Source: Aestuariirhabdus sp. | Lineage (GTDB): Bacteria > Pseudomonadota > Gammaproteobacteria > Pseudomonadales > Aestuariirhabdaceae | Assembly: GCA_030622755.1 (NCBI GenBank) | Contig: JAUXFT010000005.1 | Coordinates: 1-64,000 of the forward strand | Direction: 5' to 3' | DNA length: 64,000 nucleotides | Shown: one piece after another, positions 18,054 through 31,344 of the stretch | Layout: every line of letters begins with the position of its first letter | Position numbering within the stretch: position 1 is the stretch's first letter | Notes under the pieces: generated by a model | Seen by the model: only the letters and a program-made list of their open reading frames with translations | Database searches by the model: none | Told to the model about the DNA's origin: nothing | Translations under genes and position numbers: made by a program

Positions 18054-18689
18054 ATGTCCTCAGCAAAACTAATTAGCGGACTATACGCTATCACCGATAC
18101 AGACCTGATTCCGCACGAGGCATTACTCGAGAATATCGAGCAAGCGCTAAAAGGGGGCGCCCGGATCCTTCAATATCGAGATAAGCAGCCCGGTAGCGAA
18201 AGGCGCCTGGCGCAAGCCTCTGCGATCCATGATCTTTGTAAGCAATACGGAGTGCCTTTACTGATTAATGACGATATTGACCTTGCAGTCCAGTGTCAGG
18301 CAGAGGGGGTTCATCTCGGACAGAATGATGCCAGCATTCCTGGCGTGAGACAGAAACCGGGTGAAAAGGCCATTATAGGAATCACCTGCCACGACTCCCT
18401 CGCCCTGGCATTAAACGCACAACAACAGGGAGCAGACTACATCGCCTTCGGTCGATTTTTCCCATCGTTCACCAAACCGAAAGCGCCCCCAGCCCCCCTG
18501 AAACTGCTCGAACTTGCTCGCCCCCAACTACAGATACCCATGGTAGCCATCGGTGGTATTACCGTGGATAATGCCCGCCAGGTTATTCAGCGCGGAGCCG
18601 ATGCCATTGCTGTCATTCACCACCTGTTTTCGACGGATAATATCGAACAACGCGCACACCAATTAGGCTCCAGGTTTCACAGCATCTGA
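18054..18689 (+). CDS. thiE: Thiamine-phosphate synthase
   Basis: 211 residues, a TIM-barrel enzyme. It joins HMP diphosphate and hydroxyethylthiazole phosphate to thiamine phosphate, which ThiL (7 kb) then phosphorylates. Recognisable segments are ILQYRDKQPGS, LLINDDIDLAVQCQAEGVHLGQND, GADYIAFGRFFPSFTKP and VAIGGITVDNARQVIQRGADAIAVI. It begins 5 bp after the thiD stop, so it is probably co-transcribed with the damaged thiD and with hemL. Confidence 0.96.
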   Translation: MSSAKLISGLYAITDTDLIPHEALLENIEQALKGGARILQYRDKQPGSERRLAQASAIHDLCKQYGVPLLINDDIDLAVQCQAEGVHLGQNDASIPGVRQKPGEKAIIGITCHDSLALALNAQQQGADYIAFGRFFPSFTKPKAPPAPLKLLELARPQLQIPMVAIGGITVDNARQVIQRGADAIAVIHHLFSTDNIEQRAHQLGSRFHSI

Positions 18690-18701
18690 ACAGGAACCCC
18701 C

Positions 18702-19982
18702 ATGTCCCGGTCCGAACAACTTTATCAACAAGCCCAACTCAGCATCCCCGGTGGAGTGAACTCACCAGTACGCGCATTCAATGGGGTTGGCGGCACACCA
18801 GTATTTTTCAAGCGCAGCCAAGGCGCCTACCTCTACGATGAAGATGGCAAGGCGTATGTTGATTACATCGGCTCATGGGGACCAATGATCCTTGGACACA
18901 ATCACCCTGAGGTAATCAATGCTGTTCTCAAGCAAATTGAATTAGGACTTAGCTTTGGCGCGCCAACCGCTATCGAGGTCAAGATGGCAGAGCGTGTATG
19001 CCAGCTAGTACCTTCCATCGAACAGGTGCGCATGGTCAACTCAGGCACCGAAGCCACTATGAGTGCAATCAGACTGGCGCGAGGATTTACCGGACGCGAC
19101 AAGATTGTAAAGTTTGAAGGCTGCTACCACGGACATGCCGATTCATTACTGGTTAAAGCCGGCTCCGGCGCATTGACTCTCGGCGTACCCACATCACCCG
19201 GGGTGCCAGCATCAGTGGCAGAACATACCTTAACGCTGCCGTACAACGATATAGACGCTGCACACACATTGTTTGCAGAGCTGGGTTCAGAGATCGCCTG
19301 CATCATTGTTGAACCGGTTGCGGGAAACATGAACTGCATCCCGCCGCTGCCTGGATTCCTGCAAGGGCTACGTCAACTCTGCGACGAACACCAGAGTGTA
19401 TTGATCTTTGATGAAGTTATGACCGGTTTCCGTGTTGCTCTCGGCGGCGCTCAATCCATTTACCAGGTAAAACCTGATTTGACCACGCTGGGAAAAATTA
19501 TCGGTGGCGGCTTGCCCGTTGGCGCTTTCGGCGGTCGTCGCGACATTATGCAACAACTGGCCCCTGTCGGGCCCGTCTACCAGGCTGGTACACTTTCGGG
19601 CAACCCAGTTGCCATGGCTGCCGGGCTAGCCGTGCTGGAGGTTATATCCAGTGATGGATTTTATGATGAACTAACCGCCAGCACGACTCGATTACTGGAA
19701 GGCCTGCAGCAGCGAGCCGACAACGCCGGCATTCCATTCACCACCACTCAGGTAGGCGCAATGTTCGGTCTATTCTTCACTGACAAGCAACAAGTAAGCT
19801 GTTTTGATGATGTTATGGGATGCGATATCGAACGCTTTAAACGCTTCTTCCACACACTGCTGGATGAAGGCATCTACCTTGGACCATCGGCGTTTGAAGC
19901 TGGCTTTGTTTCCGGGGCTCACGGCGACAAAGAGATCCAGCTGACGCTGGACGCCGCTGAGAAAGCCTTTTCGCAGCTTTAG
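18702..19982 (+). CDS. hemL: Glutamate-1-semialdehyde 2,1-aminomutase
   Basis: 426 residues, the family length. It converts glutamate-1-semialdehyde to 5-aminolevulinate, the precursor of heme, in the C5 pathway. PLP is bound by the lysine in [18 protein letters not shown]. The N-terminal [19 protein letters not shown] and [20 protein letters not shown] are typical. AGGAA precedes the ATG by 6 nt. The thiE-hemL linkage is conserved in pseudomonads and relatives. Confidence 0.97.
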   Translation: MSRSEQLYQQAQLSIPGGVNSPVRAFNGVGGTPVFFKRSQGAYLYDEDGKAYVDYIGSWGPMILGHNHPEVINAVLKQIELGLSFGAPTAIEVKMAERVCQLVPSIEQVRMVNSGTEATMSAIRLARGFTGRDKIVKFEGCYHGHADSLLVKAGSGALTLGVPTSPGVPASVAEHTLTLPYNDIDAAHTLFAELGSEIACIIVEPVAGNMNCIPPLPGFLQGLRQLCDEHQSVLIFDEVMTGFRVALGGAQSIYQVKPDLTTLGKIIGGGLPVGAFGGRRDIMQQLAPVGPVYQAGTLSGNPVAMAAGLAVLEVISSDGFYDELTASTTRLLEGLQQRADNAGIPFTTTQVGAMFGLFFTDKQQVSCFDDVMGCDIERFKRFFHTLLDEGIYLGPSAFEAGFVSGAHGDKEIQLTLDAAEKAFSQL

Positions 19983-20070
19983 TGCTCAACCTTTAGTGCA
20001 TAATAATGCGCCCAACAACTTTAGTGTCCAAAATTAAGATCCATCACGGTAACTGTACGCAAGGATATTC

Positions 20071-20688
20071 ATGCTAAGCACCGCAATCTCAGATGCCATA
20101 CTGTGCCTGAGTAGCTCGTTTTCTGTATTCCTGATGGCTCAACGCGGCAACATCAGCGAACTGCAGAGACCGGCAGCACTGGGTGCAATGCTAGGATTTC
20201 TGGCGTTCGCCCTGGCCTCCTTTTTTGGTACCTTGCGCTTTGGACTCGGCGATCAATGGCTGGATGTTCACTCACTCTTCAATCAGGCAGCCACGTACAT
20301 GGCTCTGCCACTCATTGCGATGGCTTTTTTGTGCCTGACTTTACCCTGGCAGTTGAGCAGACCCGGCTGGGGGCGTGTCTTACTGGCGCTCATGGTAGCC
20401 TTTGAGTTGATTCGCCGCTTCGAATGGCTTGAATCCTATCGATTGCTGCTCGGAGGCACTTCACTGCTCATCATCGCCTTGGCGGCCATACGACTGATGA
20501 GTGGCCAGAGTAAAATAGCCCTCCTTGCCCTGACTGGAGTCCTTAGCAGCGCAACTGCGGGGCTGATCATCGGCACTCAGGGGAGCATTTATGGCTGGTT
20601 ACGTGTTGATTTTTTCCTCTACCTGCTGGCTCTTTCAAACCTCTGTCTGGGCAGCGCTCTTTTTTTGCTTTTACGCGAACCTAAATAA
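20071..20688 (+). CDS. Conserved integral membrane protein of unknown function
   Basis: 205 residues with about six hydrophobic segments (approximately residues 8-24, 37-55, 75-90, 100-115, 130-145 and 155-200) and short loops. No signature or charged active-site cluster stands out. Its size and topology resemble small uncharacterised membrane proteins often found next to hemL in this group, but I cannot name the family. It lies 88 bp after hemL on the same strand. Confidence 0.6.
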   Translation: MLSTAISDAILCLSSSFSVFLMAQRGNISELQRPAALGAMLGFLAFALASFFGTLRFGLGDQWLDVHSLFNQAATYMALPLIAMAFLCLTLPWQLSRPGWGRVLLALMVAFELIRRFEWLESYRLLLGGTSLLIIALAAIRLMSGQSKIALLALTGVLSSATAGLIIGTQGSIYGWLRVDFFLYLLALSNLCLGSALFLLLREPK

Positions 20689-20754
20689 ATTTGGCATCAG
20701 CTCACAAAGGGGCTTCCAGACTAATCTGGACTGATTTACAAAGCCCTCGGTGAA

Positions 20755-21414
20755 GTGTATAAACTGGCTAGGCTATTGCTTTTTTACACTTATTCTCGGG
20801 ACTTTACCTTGTTAGCTGCGTGTCGATTGATTGTTCTGATCACCAGTACCCTGACACTGCTCAGTAGCCCCAGTGTCTCCGCCCAGCCCTCCAGGCAACT
20901 GGATTACCTGACGTTTAACATAAGCCCCCTGCTCATTCCTGCAGCAGAACGATGCCGTATAGATCCCCAGGAACCTGACATCCCTTACGCTCTGGCTGCC
21001 TGCCAACAAGCCGCCAGTAACGGTGATGCACAGGCACAGTTTTTACTCGCAAATTTATACTACGAAGGCAAGGTGATTCCGAAGGATCTGGCACTGGCTA
21101 TCAACTGGTTTCAAAGAGCATCCCTGCAAGGCCACGCTCAGGCACAGTATCAAATAGCTTTTATGCTATGGTACGGCGAAGGAGTTTCCCGCAACCCAAC
21201 AGAAGCTTACGTGATGATAAAAATGTCTGCGGTTAACGGTTTTGATGAAGCCATGAATGCCGCCGAGCTGTTTGCCGAAGGTCTCACCGAAGATCAACAA
21301 TCACGCGCTTTTTACACCCTGAGTCGGATTTTCAAAAACTATCACAGCAATCTGAATGCTGAGCAACCGCCGTTGTCAAACGATCCAAGCCTACTACCAA
21401 TAACCACGCCCTGA
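20755..21414 (+). CDS. Sel1-repeat (TPR-like) exported protein
   Basis: 219 residues. The hydrophobic N-terminus (about residues 17-40, ending SPSVSAQPS) looks like a signal peptide. Two clear Sel1-like repeats follow: DAQAQFLLANLYYEGKVIPK plus DLALAINWFQRASLQGHA, then QAQYQIAFMLWYGEGVSRN plus PTEAYVMIKMSAVNG. Sel1 repeats form a helical solenoid for protein binding. No partner is evident. The start is a GTG at 20755; a TTG codon about 19 residues further in is an alternative. Confidence 0.75.
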   Translation: MYKLARLLLFYTYSRDFTLLAACRLIVLITSTLTLLSSPSVSAQPSRQLDYLTFNISPLLIPAAERCRIDPQEPDIPYALAACQQAASNGDAQAQFLLANLYYEGKVIPKDLALAINWFQRASLQGHAQAQYQIAFMLWYGEGVSRNPTEAYVMIKMSAVNGFDEAMNAAELFAEGLTEDQQSRAFYTLSRIFKNYHSNLNAEQPPLSNDPSLLPITTP

Positions 21415-21721
21415 TCAAAACCGCAGCTGTGCCGCTGCACTTTACTTACCTTTCAGACGAAAAACAGGCGAAAAAAAACAACCCGGCTCTCGCTCGGATT
21501 GTCTGTCAATGGGCAAGTTCTCGGTTCCATCCAACCGTTCCCACTCAATACCTTAAACCACCTTATGAAAGAAGCGGGTACACATCCATGTGTGAATGCT
21601 ATCCTAGGCAGACTCAGTATGCTCGTATTGAGGCAGGTAACAAAGCAGACATAACGCCATCAGTTTGTAGGACATTCGCCCTAAATTAACTCTGCATCCA
21701 CTTTTGAAAGTACGCTAATGC
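21415..21721. other. Gene-free stretch between the Sel1 gene and DUF1820
   Basis: About 307 bp between convergent genes. The 86-aa plus-strand ORF inside it has no recognisable family or ribosome site and an odd composition, so I do not call it. No clear terminator was seen. Confidence 0.5.
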
Positions 21722-22048
21722 TTACGACTCACCACCGGGCTGAAACGGCGGCATTGGAAATTGAGCAATCTTATCCCCTTTTGCTTCGCGGACTTTAACT
21801 GCACCCTCTTTTTCGACTTCGTCTATTCGAACAATAGCCGTCATAGGAATATAACTGCGCTTTACCTGAGAAAATTCGGCTTTCAGCTTCTCCTCAGTAG
21901 GATCTACAACCAACTGACTCTTTTCACCAAAAACGAACTCTTCTACCTCAATAAATCCATATAAATCACTCTGATAGATCTGTTTGGCATAGAGCTCATA
22001 CACCTGTCCTTGATTCAGAAATATAACCTTGAAAATCTGCTTTGCCAT
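21722..22048 (-). CDS. DUF1820 family protein
   Basis: 108 residues. The sequence KQIFKVIFLNQGQVYELYAK, the FIEVEEFVFG segment, and VDPTEEKLKAEFSQVKRSYIPMTAIVRIDEVEKEG match the DUF1820 family, a small cytoplasmic protein found across gammaproteobacteria, with no established function. It is divergent from miaB with about 145 bp between start codons. The same divergent pair occurs in pseudomonads, which supports the call. Confidence 0.88.
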   Translation of the reverse strand: MAKQIFKVIFLNQGQVYELYAKQIYQSDLYGFIEVEEFVFGEKSQLVVDPTEEKLKAEFSQVKRSYIPMTAIVRIDEVEKEGAVKVREAKGDKIAQFPMPPFQPGGES

Positions 22049-22194
22049 AGCTTTTGCGGCCTAAAAAAATAGGGTTAAATCGAAAGGGGCGTAAGAATAC
22101 CATACAGCTAGGATTTATCCATCGCTGCCTATATAATGCGCGGTCTTCAATTCTCCCGTATTCACCTCCCGGATTCCTTACAGGTTTATTACTC

Positions 22195-23538
22195 ATGGCC
22201 AAAAAGTTGTTTATCAAAACCCATGGCTGCCAGATGAATGAGTACGACTCGGCTCGCATGGCAGACTTGCTGGGTGAAAGCCATGAACTGGAACTGACCG
22301 ATACCCCCGATGATGCAGATGTCCTGCTTCTTAACACCTGTTCCATCCGCGAAAAAGCCCAAGAGAAAGTCTTCCACCAACTCGGAAGATGGAAGCGCCT
22401 GAAAGATAAAAACCCGGACTTATTAATCGGCGTTGGTGGCTGCGTCGCTTCCCAGGAAGGGGATGCCATTCGTAAGAGGGCACCACATGTGGATATGATA
22501 TTCGGGCCACAAACCCTGCATCGGGTTCCCGAGATGATAGACGCCACTCGCCAGACGCATAAAGCGGTAGTCGATGTTTCCTTCCCGGAAGTAGAAAAGT
22601 TCGACCGCTTGCCTGAACCCAGCGTTGACGGACCAACCGCTTTCGTTTCCGTGATGGAAGGATGCAGCAAATATTGCTCTTTCTGCGTGGTTCCATACAC
22701 CCGGGGTGAAGAGGTCAGTCGTCCGTTTGACGACATTATCAGTGAATGTGCCCACCTGGCCGAACACGGAGTACGAGAGATCAACCTGCTTGGCCAAAAT
22801 GTTAACGCCTATCGCGGACTAAACCACGATGGTTCCACCGCAGACCTTGCTGAACTCATAACACTGGTAGCCGCTATTGAGGGCATTGGACGCATTCGTT
22901 TTACAACGTCTCATCCTATTGAGTTTTCTGACAGCCTGATCGAAGCCTACAGCCTGGTTCCTGAACTGGTTAGCCATCTTCATTTGCCGGTACAAAGTGG
23001 TTCCGATCGCATTCTGGCCGCTATGAAACGCGGCCATACTGCATTGGAATATAAGTCCAGGATTCGTGCTATACGCAAGCTACGCCCTGGCATGAGCATA
23101 TCGTCGGATTTCATTATTGGCTTCCCGGGTGAAACGGAAAAAGATTTTGAGCAAACAATGAAGCTGATTAACGATATTGGTTACGACCACTCATTCAGTT
23201 TCGTTTACAGCGCAAGACCGGGAACCCCTGCTGCTGACCTCAAGGATGACACCCCCGAAGAGCTCAAGAAGCAACGGCTCAAAATACTGCAAGACCGTAT
23301 TATCCAACAAACCATGGAGATCAGTCGACGTATGGTAGGTCTATGCGAGGACGTTCTGGTAACCGGCTTTTCCAAGCGAGATCCCGGCCAGCTGCAAGCG
23401 CGCACCGAAAACAATCGTGTGGTGAATTTCAGCGCCACCGACCCTCGACTAATCGGTAAGTTTGTTACCGTGGAGATCTGTGAAGCACTGCCAAATTCAC
23501 TGCGCGGAACACTCGATGAGAGCATAGCCCCACGCTAA
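22195..23538 (+). CDS. miaB: tRNA-2-methylthio-N6-dimethylallyladenosine synthase
   Basis: 447 residues from [19 protein letters not shown]; the track ORF begins 47 codons too early, in the divergent promoter region. It is a radical-SAM methylthiotransferase that adds a methylthio group to i6A37 of tRNAs. The N-terminal domain binds one Fe-S cluster (cysteines in [16 protein letters not shown] and GGCVAS). The radical-SAM cluster is in [22 protein letters not shown] domain ends the protein. A terminator follows. Confidence 0.96.
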   Translation: MAKKLFIKTHGCQMNEYDSARMADLLGESHELELTDTPDDADVLLLNTCSIREKAQEKVFHQLGRWKRLKDKNPDLLIGVGGCVASQEGDAIRKRAPHVDMIFGPQTLHRVPEMIDATRQTHKAVVDVSFPEVEKFDRLPEPSVDGPTAFVSVMEGCSKYCSFCVVPYTRGEEVSRPFDDIISECAHLAEHGVREINLLGQNVNAYRGLNHDGSTADLAELITLVAAIEGIGRIRFTTSHPIEFSDSLIEAYSLVPELVSHLHLPVQSGSDRILAAMKRGHTALEYKSRIRAIRKLRPGMSISSDFIIGFPGETEKDFEQTMKLINDIGYDHSFSFVYSARPGTPAADLKDDTPEELKKQRLKILQDRIIQQTMEISRRMVGLCEDVLVTGFSKRDPGQLQARTENNRVVNFSATDPRLIGKFVTVEICEALPNSLRGTLDESIAPR

Positions 23539-23544
23539 TCCTAT

Positions 23545-23582
23545 CCACCAGCCCTTCAGGGCTTTTCGGTGGTCTTGCTTTC
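23545..23582 (+). terminator. Intrinsic terminator after miaB
   Basis: A nested hairpin: the inner stem AGCCC/GGGCT has a TTCA loop and the outer stem is CCACC/GGTGG. It is followed by TCTTGCTTTCT. It begins 7 bp past the miaB stop and precedes ybeZ, so ybeZ may have its own promoter or depend on read-through. Confidence 0.7.
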
Positions 23583-23613
23583 TATATTTTCAGGTATATC
23601 CTAGAAAAACAGC

Positions 23614-24642
23614 ATGACCGCCGCCACTACGGCCAAATTGATAACTTTGAACGCACAATCCGAGCCCCACAAATTCAGTCTGGATCCCCACGACATCCAA
23701 AGGTTTGCAAACCTTTGCGGGCAATTCAACGAACACCTGCAACAAATAGAAGCGCGCCTGAATGTGCGCATCCGTAGTCGTGGAAATCAGTTCGAACTGC
23801 TGGGTGATAACAGTAGCAAACAGACCGCAGAGCACATCCTGAAACAACTCTGGCGGGAAACCGGCAACGGCACTGAACTCACTCCGAACCTGATACACCT
23901 GTTTCTCCAGGAATCAGGTCTCGAGATGATTCATAACGATTCTCCGGAACTTAAAGCCACCGTCATCCAGACCAAACGCGGTTTGATAAAACCTCGGGGC
24001 GCCAATCAACAAGGTTACGTTCGTAGCATCCAGCAACACGATATTAATTTTGGCATTGGCCCGGCTGGCACTGGCAAAACCTATCTGGCAGTTGCTTGCG
24101 CGGTGCAGGCACTCGAGCAAGAAGAAGTACGCCGTATTCTATTGGTACGCCCGGCTGTCGAAGCGGGTGAAAAACTCGGATTTCTGCCGGGAGATTTAAG
24201 CCAGAAAATCGACCCTTATTTGCGCCCGCTCTACGATGCTCTCTATGAGATGCTGGGATTCGAGCGTGTCGAAAAGCTGATGGAAAAAAACGTTATCGAA
24301 CTCGCGCCATTGGCCTATATGCGTGGACGCACGTTGAATAACGCTTTTATTATTCTCGATGAAAGCCAGAACACCACTATGGAACAGATGAAGATGCTCC
24401 TGACCCGGATAGGCTTCGGATCCTGCGCAGTGATTACCGGTGATATTACCCAGGTCGACCTGCCTCGCGGCACCCGTTCAGGGCTACTACACGCAAGCAA
24501 AGTGCTGGAAAACGTCAACGGCATCGGTTTTACCCGTTTCCAGTCAAAAGACGTTGTTCGTCATCCATTAGTGCAAAGAATCGTTGAAGCCTATGACGAT
24601 TTCGAGGGTGACACCAATCACCCTGAAGGCTCAGGATCATGA
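23614..24642 (+). CDS. ybeZ: PhoH-like ATPase YbeZ
   Basis: 342 residues. Walker A is GPAGTGKTYLA and Walker B is AFIILDESQNTTMEQMKMLLTR, both textbook PhoH; the segment RTRSGL-like LPRGTRSGLLHA follows. The N-terminal 110 residues form the KH-like region common to YbeZ. It partners with the endoribonuclease YbeY in rRNA maturation and ribosome quality control. The 4-bp overlap with ybeY supports coupled translation. Confidence 0.94.
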   Translation: MTAATTAKLITLNAQSEPHKFSLDPHDIQRFANLCGQFNEHLQQIEARLNVRIRSRGNQFELLGDNSSKQTAEHILKQLWRETGNGTELTPNLIHLFLQESGLEMIHNDSPELKATVIQTKRGLIKPRGANQQGYVRSIQQHDINFGIGPAGTGKTYLAVACAVQALEQEEVRRILLVRPAVEAGEKLGFLPGDLSQKIDPYLRPLYDALYEMLGFERVEKLMEKNVIELAPLAYMRGRTLNNAFIILDESQNTTMEQMKMLLTRIGFGSCAVITGDITQVDLPRGTRSGLLHASKVLENVNGIGFTRFQSKDVVRHPLVQRIVEAYDDFEGDTNHPEGSGS

Positions 24643-25115
24643 GCCTTGATCTCGATTTACAAATTGCCTGTAATGAACAGACCCCTTCCCAACAACAGAT
24701 GCAGCACTGGGCCGAAGAAGCTATAGAAAATCACCGGGAACATGCTGAACTGAGTGTTCGCGTAGTCGATGACCAGGAAGGCGCCACATTAAACAAGCAA
24801 TACCGAGGCAAGACCGGCCCAACCAACGTACTCTCTTTTCCGGCGGAACTCCCGGAAGAGCTGAAATTGCCGTTACTGGGGGATCTGGCCATCTGCGCGC
24901 CGGTTGTTGTGCGCGAAGCTGCAGAACAGAACAAGCTACCAGAAGCCCATTGGGCGCACATGGTCATCCATGGCACACTCCACCTGCTAGGGTATGATCA
25001 CATCGAAAATTGCGATGCACTCGAGATGGAAACCCTTGAAACCCGTATCATGGAACAGTTGGGTTATGACGACCCATACCAATGTAATCACAGCAATCAC
25101 GAGACCCGAAAATGA
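24639..25115 (+). CDS. ybeY: Endoribonuclease YbeY (rRNA maturation factor)
   Basis: 158 residues. The zinc-binding motif HGTLHLLGYDH is intact, preceded by TGPTNVLSFPAELPEE and GDLAICAPVVVREAAEQ. YbeY processes the 16S rRNA 3-prime end and takes part in 70S quality control. It overlaps ybeZ upstream and corC downstream, each by 4 bp, in the conserved ybeZ-ybeY-corC-lnt operon. Confidence 0.96.
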   Translation: MSLDLDLQIACNEQTPSQQQMQHWAEEAIENHREHAELSVRVVDDQEGATLNKQYRGKTGPTNVLSFPAELPEELKLPLLGDLAICAPVVVREAAEQNKLPEAHWAHMVIHGTLHLLGYDHIENCDALEMETLETRIMEQLGYDDPYQCNHSNHETRK

Positions 25116-25954
25116 GTGACGAACGATCGAGTAATAATCAAACCGTTCACCGAAGTTGGCTGGAGAAGATCGTCCAGACTTTCTCCAGCGACCCCAAAAA
25201 CCGTAGTGAGCTTCTAGAGCAGTTACGAGAAGCGGAAACCAATCAGATTGTCGATGCCGAGGCGCTCAGCATTATTGAAGGCGCATTGCAGGTTTCCGAC
25301 ATGCAAGTACGGGAGATTATGATTCCTCGCTCCCAAATGGTTTGTGTGAAAGCGGATCAGCAAGCCAAAGAATTTCTTCCACAAATCATCGAATCAGCCC
25401 ACTCCCGCTTTCCCGTTATCGGCGATTCCATGGATGATATCAGTGGAGTTTTACTCGCCAAAGACCTGCTGCCCCTGATTCTTCACCCAGACAGCAACCG
25501 CCTCAACATCAAAGACTTACTGCGCCCCGCTACATTTGTTCCCGAAAGTAAGCGATTAAACGTTTTATTAAAGGAGTTCCGTGCGACTCACAACCATATG
25601 GCCGTCGTGATCGATGAATACGGTGGCGTTGCCGGTCTGGTAACCATTGAAGACGTGCTCGAACAAATTGTTGGTGACATCGAAGATGAACATGATGTAG
25701 ACGATGAATCCTTCATTAAACAGGTAGGTAGCAATGACTATATTGTCAAAGCGCTAACCCCCATCGATGAATTCAATGAACATTTCGGCAGCAGTTTTAG
25801 CGACCGGGAATTTGACACCGTTGGCGGTATTGTCATGCAAGGATTCGGGCACCTGCCCAAGCGTAATGAAGAGTTAACTCTGCAAGGCCTGAGGTTCAGC
25901 GTACTCAATGCGGATAACCGACGCATTCGCCTGCTCAGGGTTGCTGTTAGCTGA
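25112..25954 (+). CDS. corC: CBS-domain protein CorC/YbeX
   Basis: 280 residues. Two CBS domains (approximately residues 65-190; VREIMIPRSQMVCVKADQQ and MAVVIDEYGGVAGLVTIEDVLEQIVGDIEDEHD) are followed by a CorC/HlyC C-terminal domain (FNEHFGSSFSDREFDTVGGIVMQGFGHLPKRNE). The protein is cytoplasmic and linked to magnesium/cobalt efflux and, through its operon, to ribosome maturation. Its stop codon shares one base with the lnt start. Confidence 0.94.
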   Translation: MSDERSSNNQTVHRSWLEKIVQTFSSDPKNRSELLEQLREAETNQIVDAEALSIIEGALQVSDMQVREIMIPRSQMVCVKADQQAKEFLPQIIESAHSRFPVIGDSMDDISGVLLAKDLLPLILHPDSNRLNIKDLLRPATFVPESKRLNVLLKEFRATHNHMAVVIDEYGGVAGLVTIEDVLEQIVGDIEDEHDVDDESFIKQVGSNDYIVKALTPIDEFNEHFGSSFSDREFDTVGGIVMQGFGHLPKRNEELTLQGLRFSVLNADNRRIRLLRVAVS

Positions 25955-27501
25955 TGTCGCTCGCTCGCTGGCAACAGGGGTGGCAAGGACATTTACTCGC
26001 GGCGCTCTCCGGAGCCATTGCGGTACTTGCCTTCAGCCCTTTCGACCTATGGCTTTTTGCTCCGCTATCCAGCGCACTGTTGTATTACCTGTTGCACAAT
26101 CTGTCGCCGAAACGTGCAGCCTGGCGAGGCACATTTTACGGGTTCGGGCTTTTTGGTGCGGGCACATCCTGGATCTATGTCAGCATTCATGAGTTCGGGG
26201 CAGCATCTACCCCATTGGCCGCCTTTCTGACCCTGCTCTTTTGCCTGAGCATTTCGCTGATTTTCATTACCCCCTTTGCTTATCTATATGCCAAAATTCG
26301 CCAAAAATCACCGCACAGTATTTTGCTATCTGTGGTGGGATTCATCAGCCTATGGGTGCTATTTGAATGGTGGCGAAGCTGGATATTTACCGGTTTCCCC
26401 TGGTTACTCTGGGGCTACGCATTGCTCGATTCACCCTTCAGCAGTGGAGCACCAATAGCAGGTGTTTATGGCCTGAGTCTGCTCACCGTGAGCGGTGGTG
26501 CCCTGCTCGGACAACTTTTCATACATCGAGGAATTACCCGTCCATTCACCATCATGACGGCAATCTATTGCTGCACGCTGCTGGGCACTTTCCTTCTCGA
26601 TAGTAAATCCTGGGTACAACCGACCTCTTCCGCCATCAGCGTCGTAGTTGTTCAGCCAAACATACCCCAGGATCTCAAATGGCGTGAAGGTTATTTGCAA
26701 AACACCCTTGAAAAGCTCGAATCTTTAACAGAGCCGCATTGGGGAGCCGATATTATCGTATGGCCGGAAAATGCCATTCCCGCCCTGTACCATCGCATCC
26801 AACCCTACCTGAATTCTCTCACCCAACAGGCGCAACAGACGCAAAGCAGCTTGATAACCGGCATCCCCTTCTATGAAAAAGAACGCGGTGAACATCCCGC
26901 GGCTTTCTATAACGGCATCACTAGCCTCGGTCTTGGTGCGGGTAATTATTACAAACAAAAACTGGTGCCTTTTGGCGAATATGTCCCGCTTCAATCAGTG
27001 CTCAGGGGCATCATTAAATTCTTCGATCTACCCATGTCCGACTTTGCTCGCGGGCCAGAAAATCAGGACATGTTGCTGGCCAACGGCAACCGCATCGCCC
27101 CATTAATCTGCTACGAAATAGTCTACCCCGACCTTGTAGCGGGCATGAGCCAACAAGCAGACATTCTGCTCACGATCAGCAACGACACCTGGTTTGGTGC
27201 CTCTATCGGCCCTCACCAGCATCTGCAAATGGCGCGAATGCGCGCACTGGAGAACGGTCGCTACCTGATGCGGGGAACGAATGATGGCATCTCTGCCTTC
27301 ATCGACCCCTATGGCAAGATCATGTCAACGCTTCCCCAGTTTGAAGAGGGATCATTACGGGACACCGTTTACCGCATGAGCGGCCAAACACCCTTCACTC
27401 GAACAGGTTCCTGGCCACTCATTGTGTTCCTTATCGCGGGATTAGCACTAACCGTCATAGCCTCTCGCCGTGCTGGTACCGTTGCTGACAGGGCTAGCTA
27501 A
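25954..27501 (+). CDS. lnt: Apolipoprotein N-acyltransferase
   Basis: 515 residues. The N-terminal half has several membrane spans; the C-terminal half is a periplasmic nitrilase-like domain. The catalytic triad is recognisable as glutamate in WPENAIPALY, lysine in YKQKLVPFGEYVPL and cysteine in PLICYEIVYPD. Lnt transfers a third acyl chain to the N-terminal cysteine of lipoproteins such as LptE encoded nearby. It is the last gene of the ybeZ-ybeY-corC-lnt run. Confidence 0.96.
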   Translation: MSLARWQQGWQGHLLAALSGAIAVLAFSPFDLWLFAPLSSALLYYLLHNLSPKRAAWRGTFYGFGLFGAGTSWIYVSIHEFGAASTPLAAFLTLLFCLSISLIFITPFAYLYAKIRQKSPHSILLSVVGFISLWVLFEWWRSWIFTGFPWLLWGYALLDSPFSSGAPIAGVYGLSLLTVSGGALLGQLFIHRGITRPFTIMTAIYCCTLLGTFLLDSKSWVQPTSSAISVVVVQPNIPQDLKWREGYLQNTLEKLESLTEPHWGADIIVWPENAIPALYHRIQPYLNSLTQQAQQTQSSLITGIPFYEKERGEHPAAFYNGITSLGLGAGNYYKQKLVPFGEYVPLQSVLRGIIKFFDLPMSDFARGPENQDMLLANGNRIAPLICYEIVYPDLVAGMSQQADILLTISNDTWFGASIGPHQHLQMARMRALENGRYLMRGTNDGISAFIDPYGKIMSTLPQFEEGSLRDTVYRMSGQTPFTRTGSWPLIVFLIAGLALTVIASRRAGTVADRAS

Positions 27502-27612
27502 CACCTGCACATCTGATACAGCCCCTCTTTTCGTGATGTAACGTACCCGGATAGATAAAGTTTTAGTCAGCAAATGGATCGCAACGTCGCACCCACCACA
27601 ACCAATAGCAGA

Positions 27613-28404
27613 TTACTCTGCTTCTAAATCAGGCTTCAGCCTGCTTGCTCGCAGTCTATACCATGCCAACCCCAACCATTCATGCAACACATCACGACTC
27701 AACGTCAGGTGACGGCTGTCCGGCAGCCACTGCGCCCAGAAAGGAAGATAATTGTTAAGTTGATGGAAGCCTGTGGGGGCGGGTGTCACGTCAAACCCGG
27801 CAAGCTCAAAGGCAAACACGGCGCGCTGCATGTGCATTGCATGCGTCACTAAGGCAACCTTTTGAATGGATACCGGCAGTAACGCTCGTGAATTCATCGC
27901 ATTCTCCCACGTCGTTCGACTAGCGGACTCCTGCCACTTTACTGGCACCTGAAGCTCATTCTCCAGAACAGCTGACATAAGCTGCGCTTCACTATCGTGT
28001 TCGCCCGGCAACACTCTTCCCCCACTGATCATCAACGGAATATTTGTTCGCCGCGCCAATGCCGCTCCGTACAGTAAACGCTCCATGGCACGAGGGGATG
28101 GGCGATCAGAACCTTCGTACTCCACTGCATTTATACGCCTCCCGCCTCCGAGCACAATCAACAACTCAGGCACAGAATCTTTGGGGGATTCCAGGTTTAA
28201 TACCTCCACAGACTGCTCTAGTATTTGAGCCAAATTTACCGCAATATAAGGCGTACTCAACAAGTACAGTCCTGTTGCAGAAAACAGTATCAGGGTAATC
28301 GCCAGGCGCCGCATGCGAGCCAACAGAATCAACCCTGCAAGCATCAGCAGTAATGGCAGCGCCGGGGGCAGTAACAAAGTTTTCAACAAGGAAAGTAACA
28401 TCAA
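27613..28404 (-). CDS. DUF218/ElyC-SanA-YdcF family envelope protein
   Basis: 263 residues. Two N-terminal membrane spans (about residues 5-28 and 35-52) precede a periplasmic DUF218 domain with ELLIVLGGGRRINAVEYEGS, LLYGAALARRTNIPLMISGG, SRTTWENAMNS and VALVTHAMHMQRAVFAFELAGFDVTPAPTGF. This architecture matches ElyC, which is linked to undecaprenyl-phosphate and peptidoglycan homeostasis in E. coli. It converges with lnt and diverges from leuS. Confidence 0.85.
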   Translation of the reverse strand: MMLLSLLKTLLLPPALPLLLMLAGLILLARMRRLAITLILFSATGLYLLSTPYIAVNLAQILEQSVEVLNLESPKDSVPELLIVLGGGRRINAVEYEGSDRPSPRAMERLLYGAALARRTNIPLMISGGRVLPGEHDSEAQLMSAVLENELQVPVKWQESASRTTWENAMNSRALLPVSIQKVALVTHAMHMQRAVFAFELAGFDVTPAPTGFHQLNNYLPFWAQWLPDSRHLTLSRDVLHEWLGLAWYRLRASRLKPDLEAE

Positions 28405-31341
<2,937 letters not shown>

Positions 31342-31344
31342 ATT

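Noticed and set aside
21429-21689. 86-aa plus-strand ORF after the Sel1 gene
   Set aside because: No ribosome site, no recognised family, and a composition unlike the neighbouring proteins.
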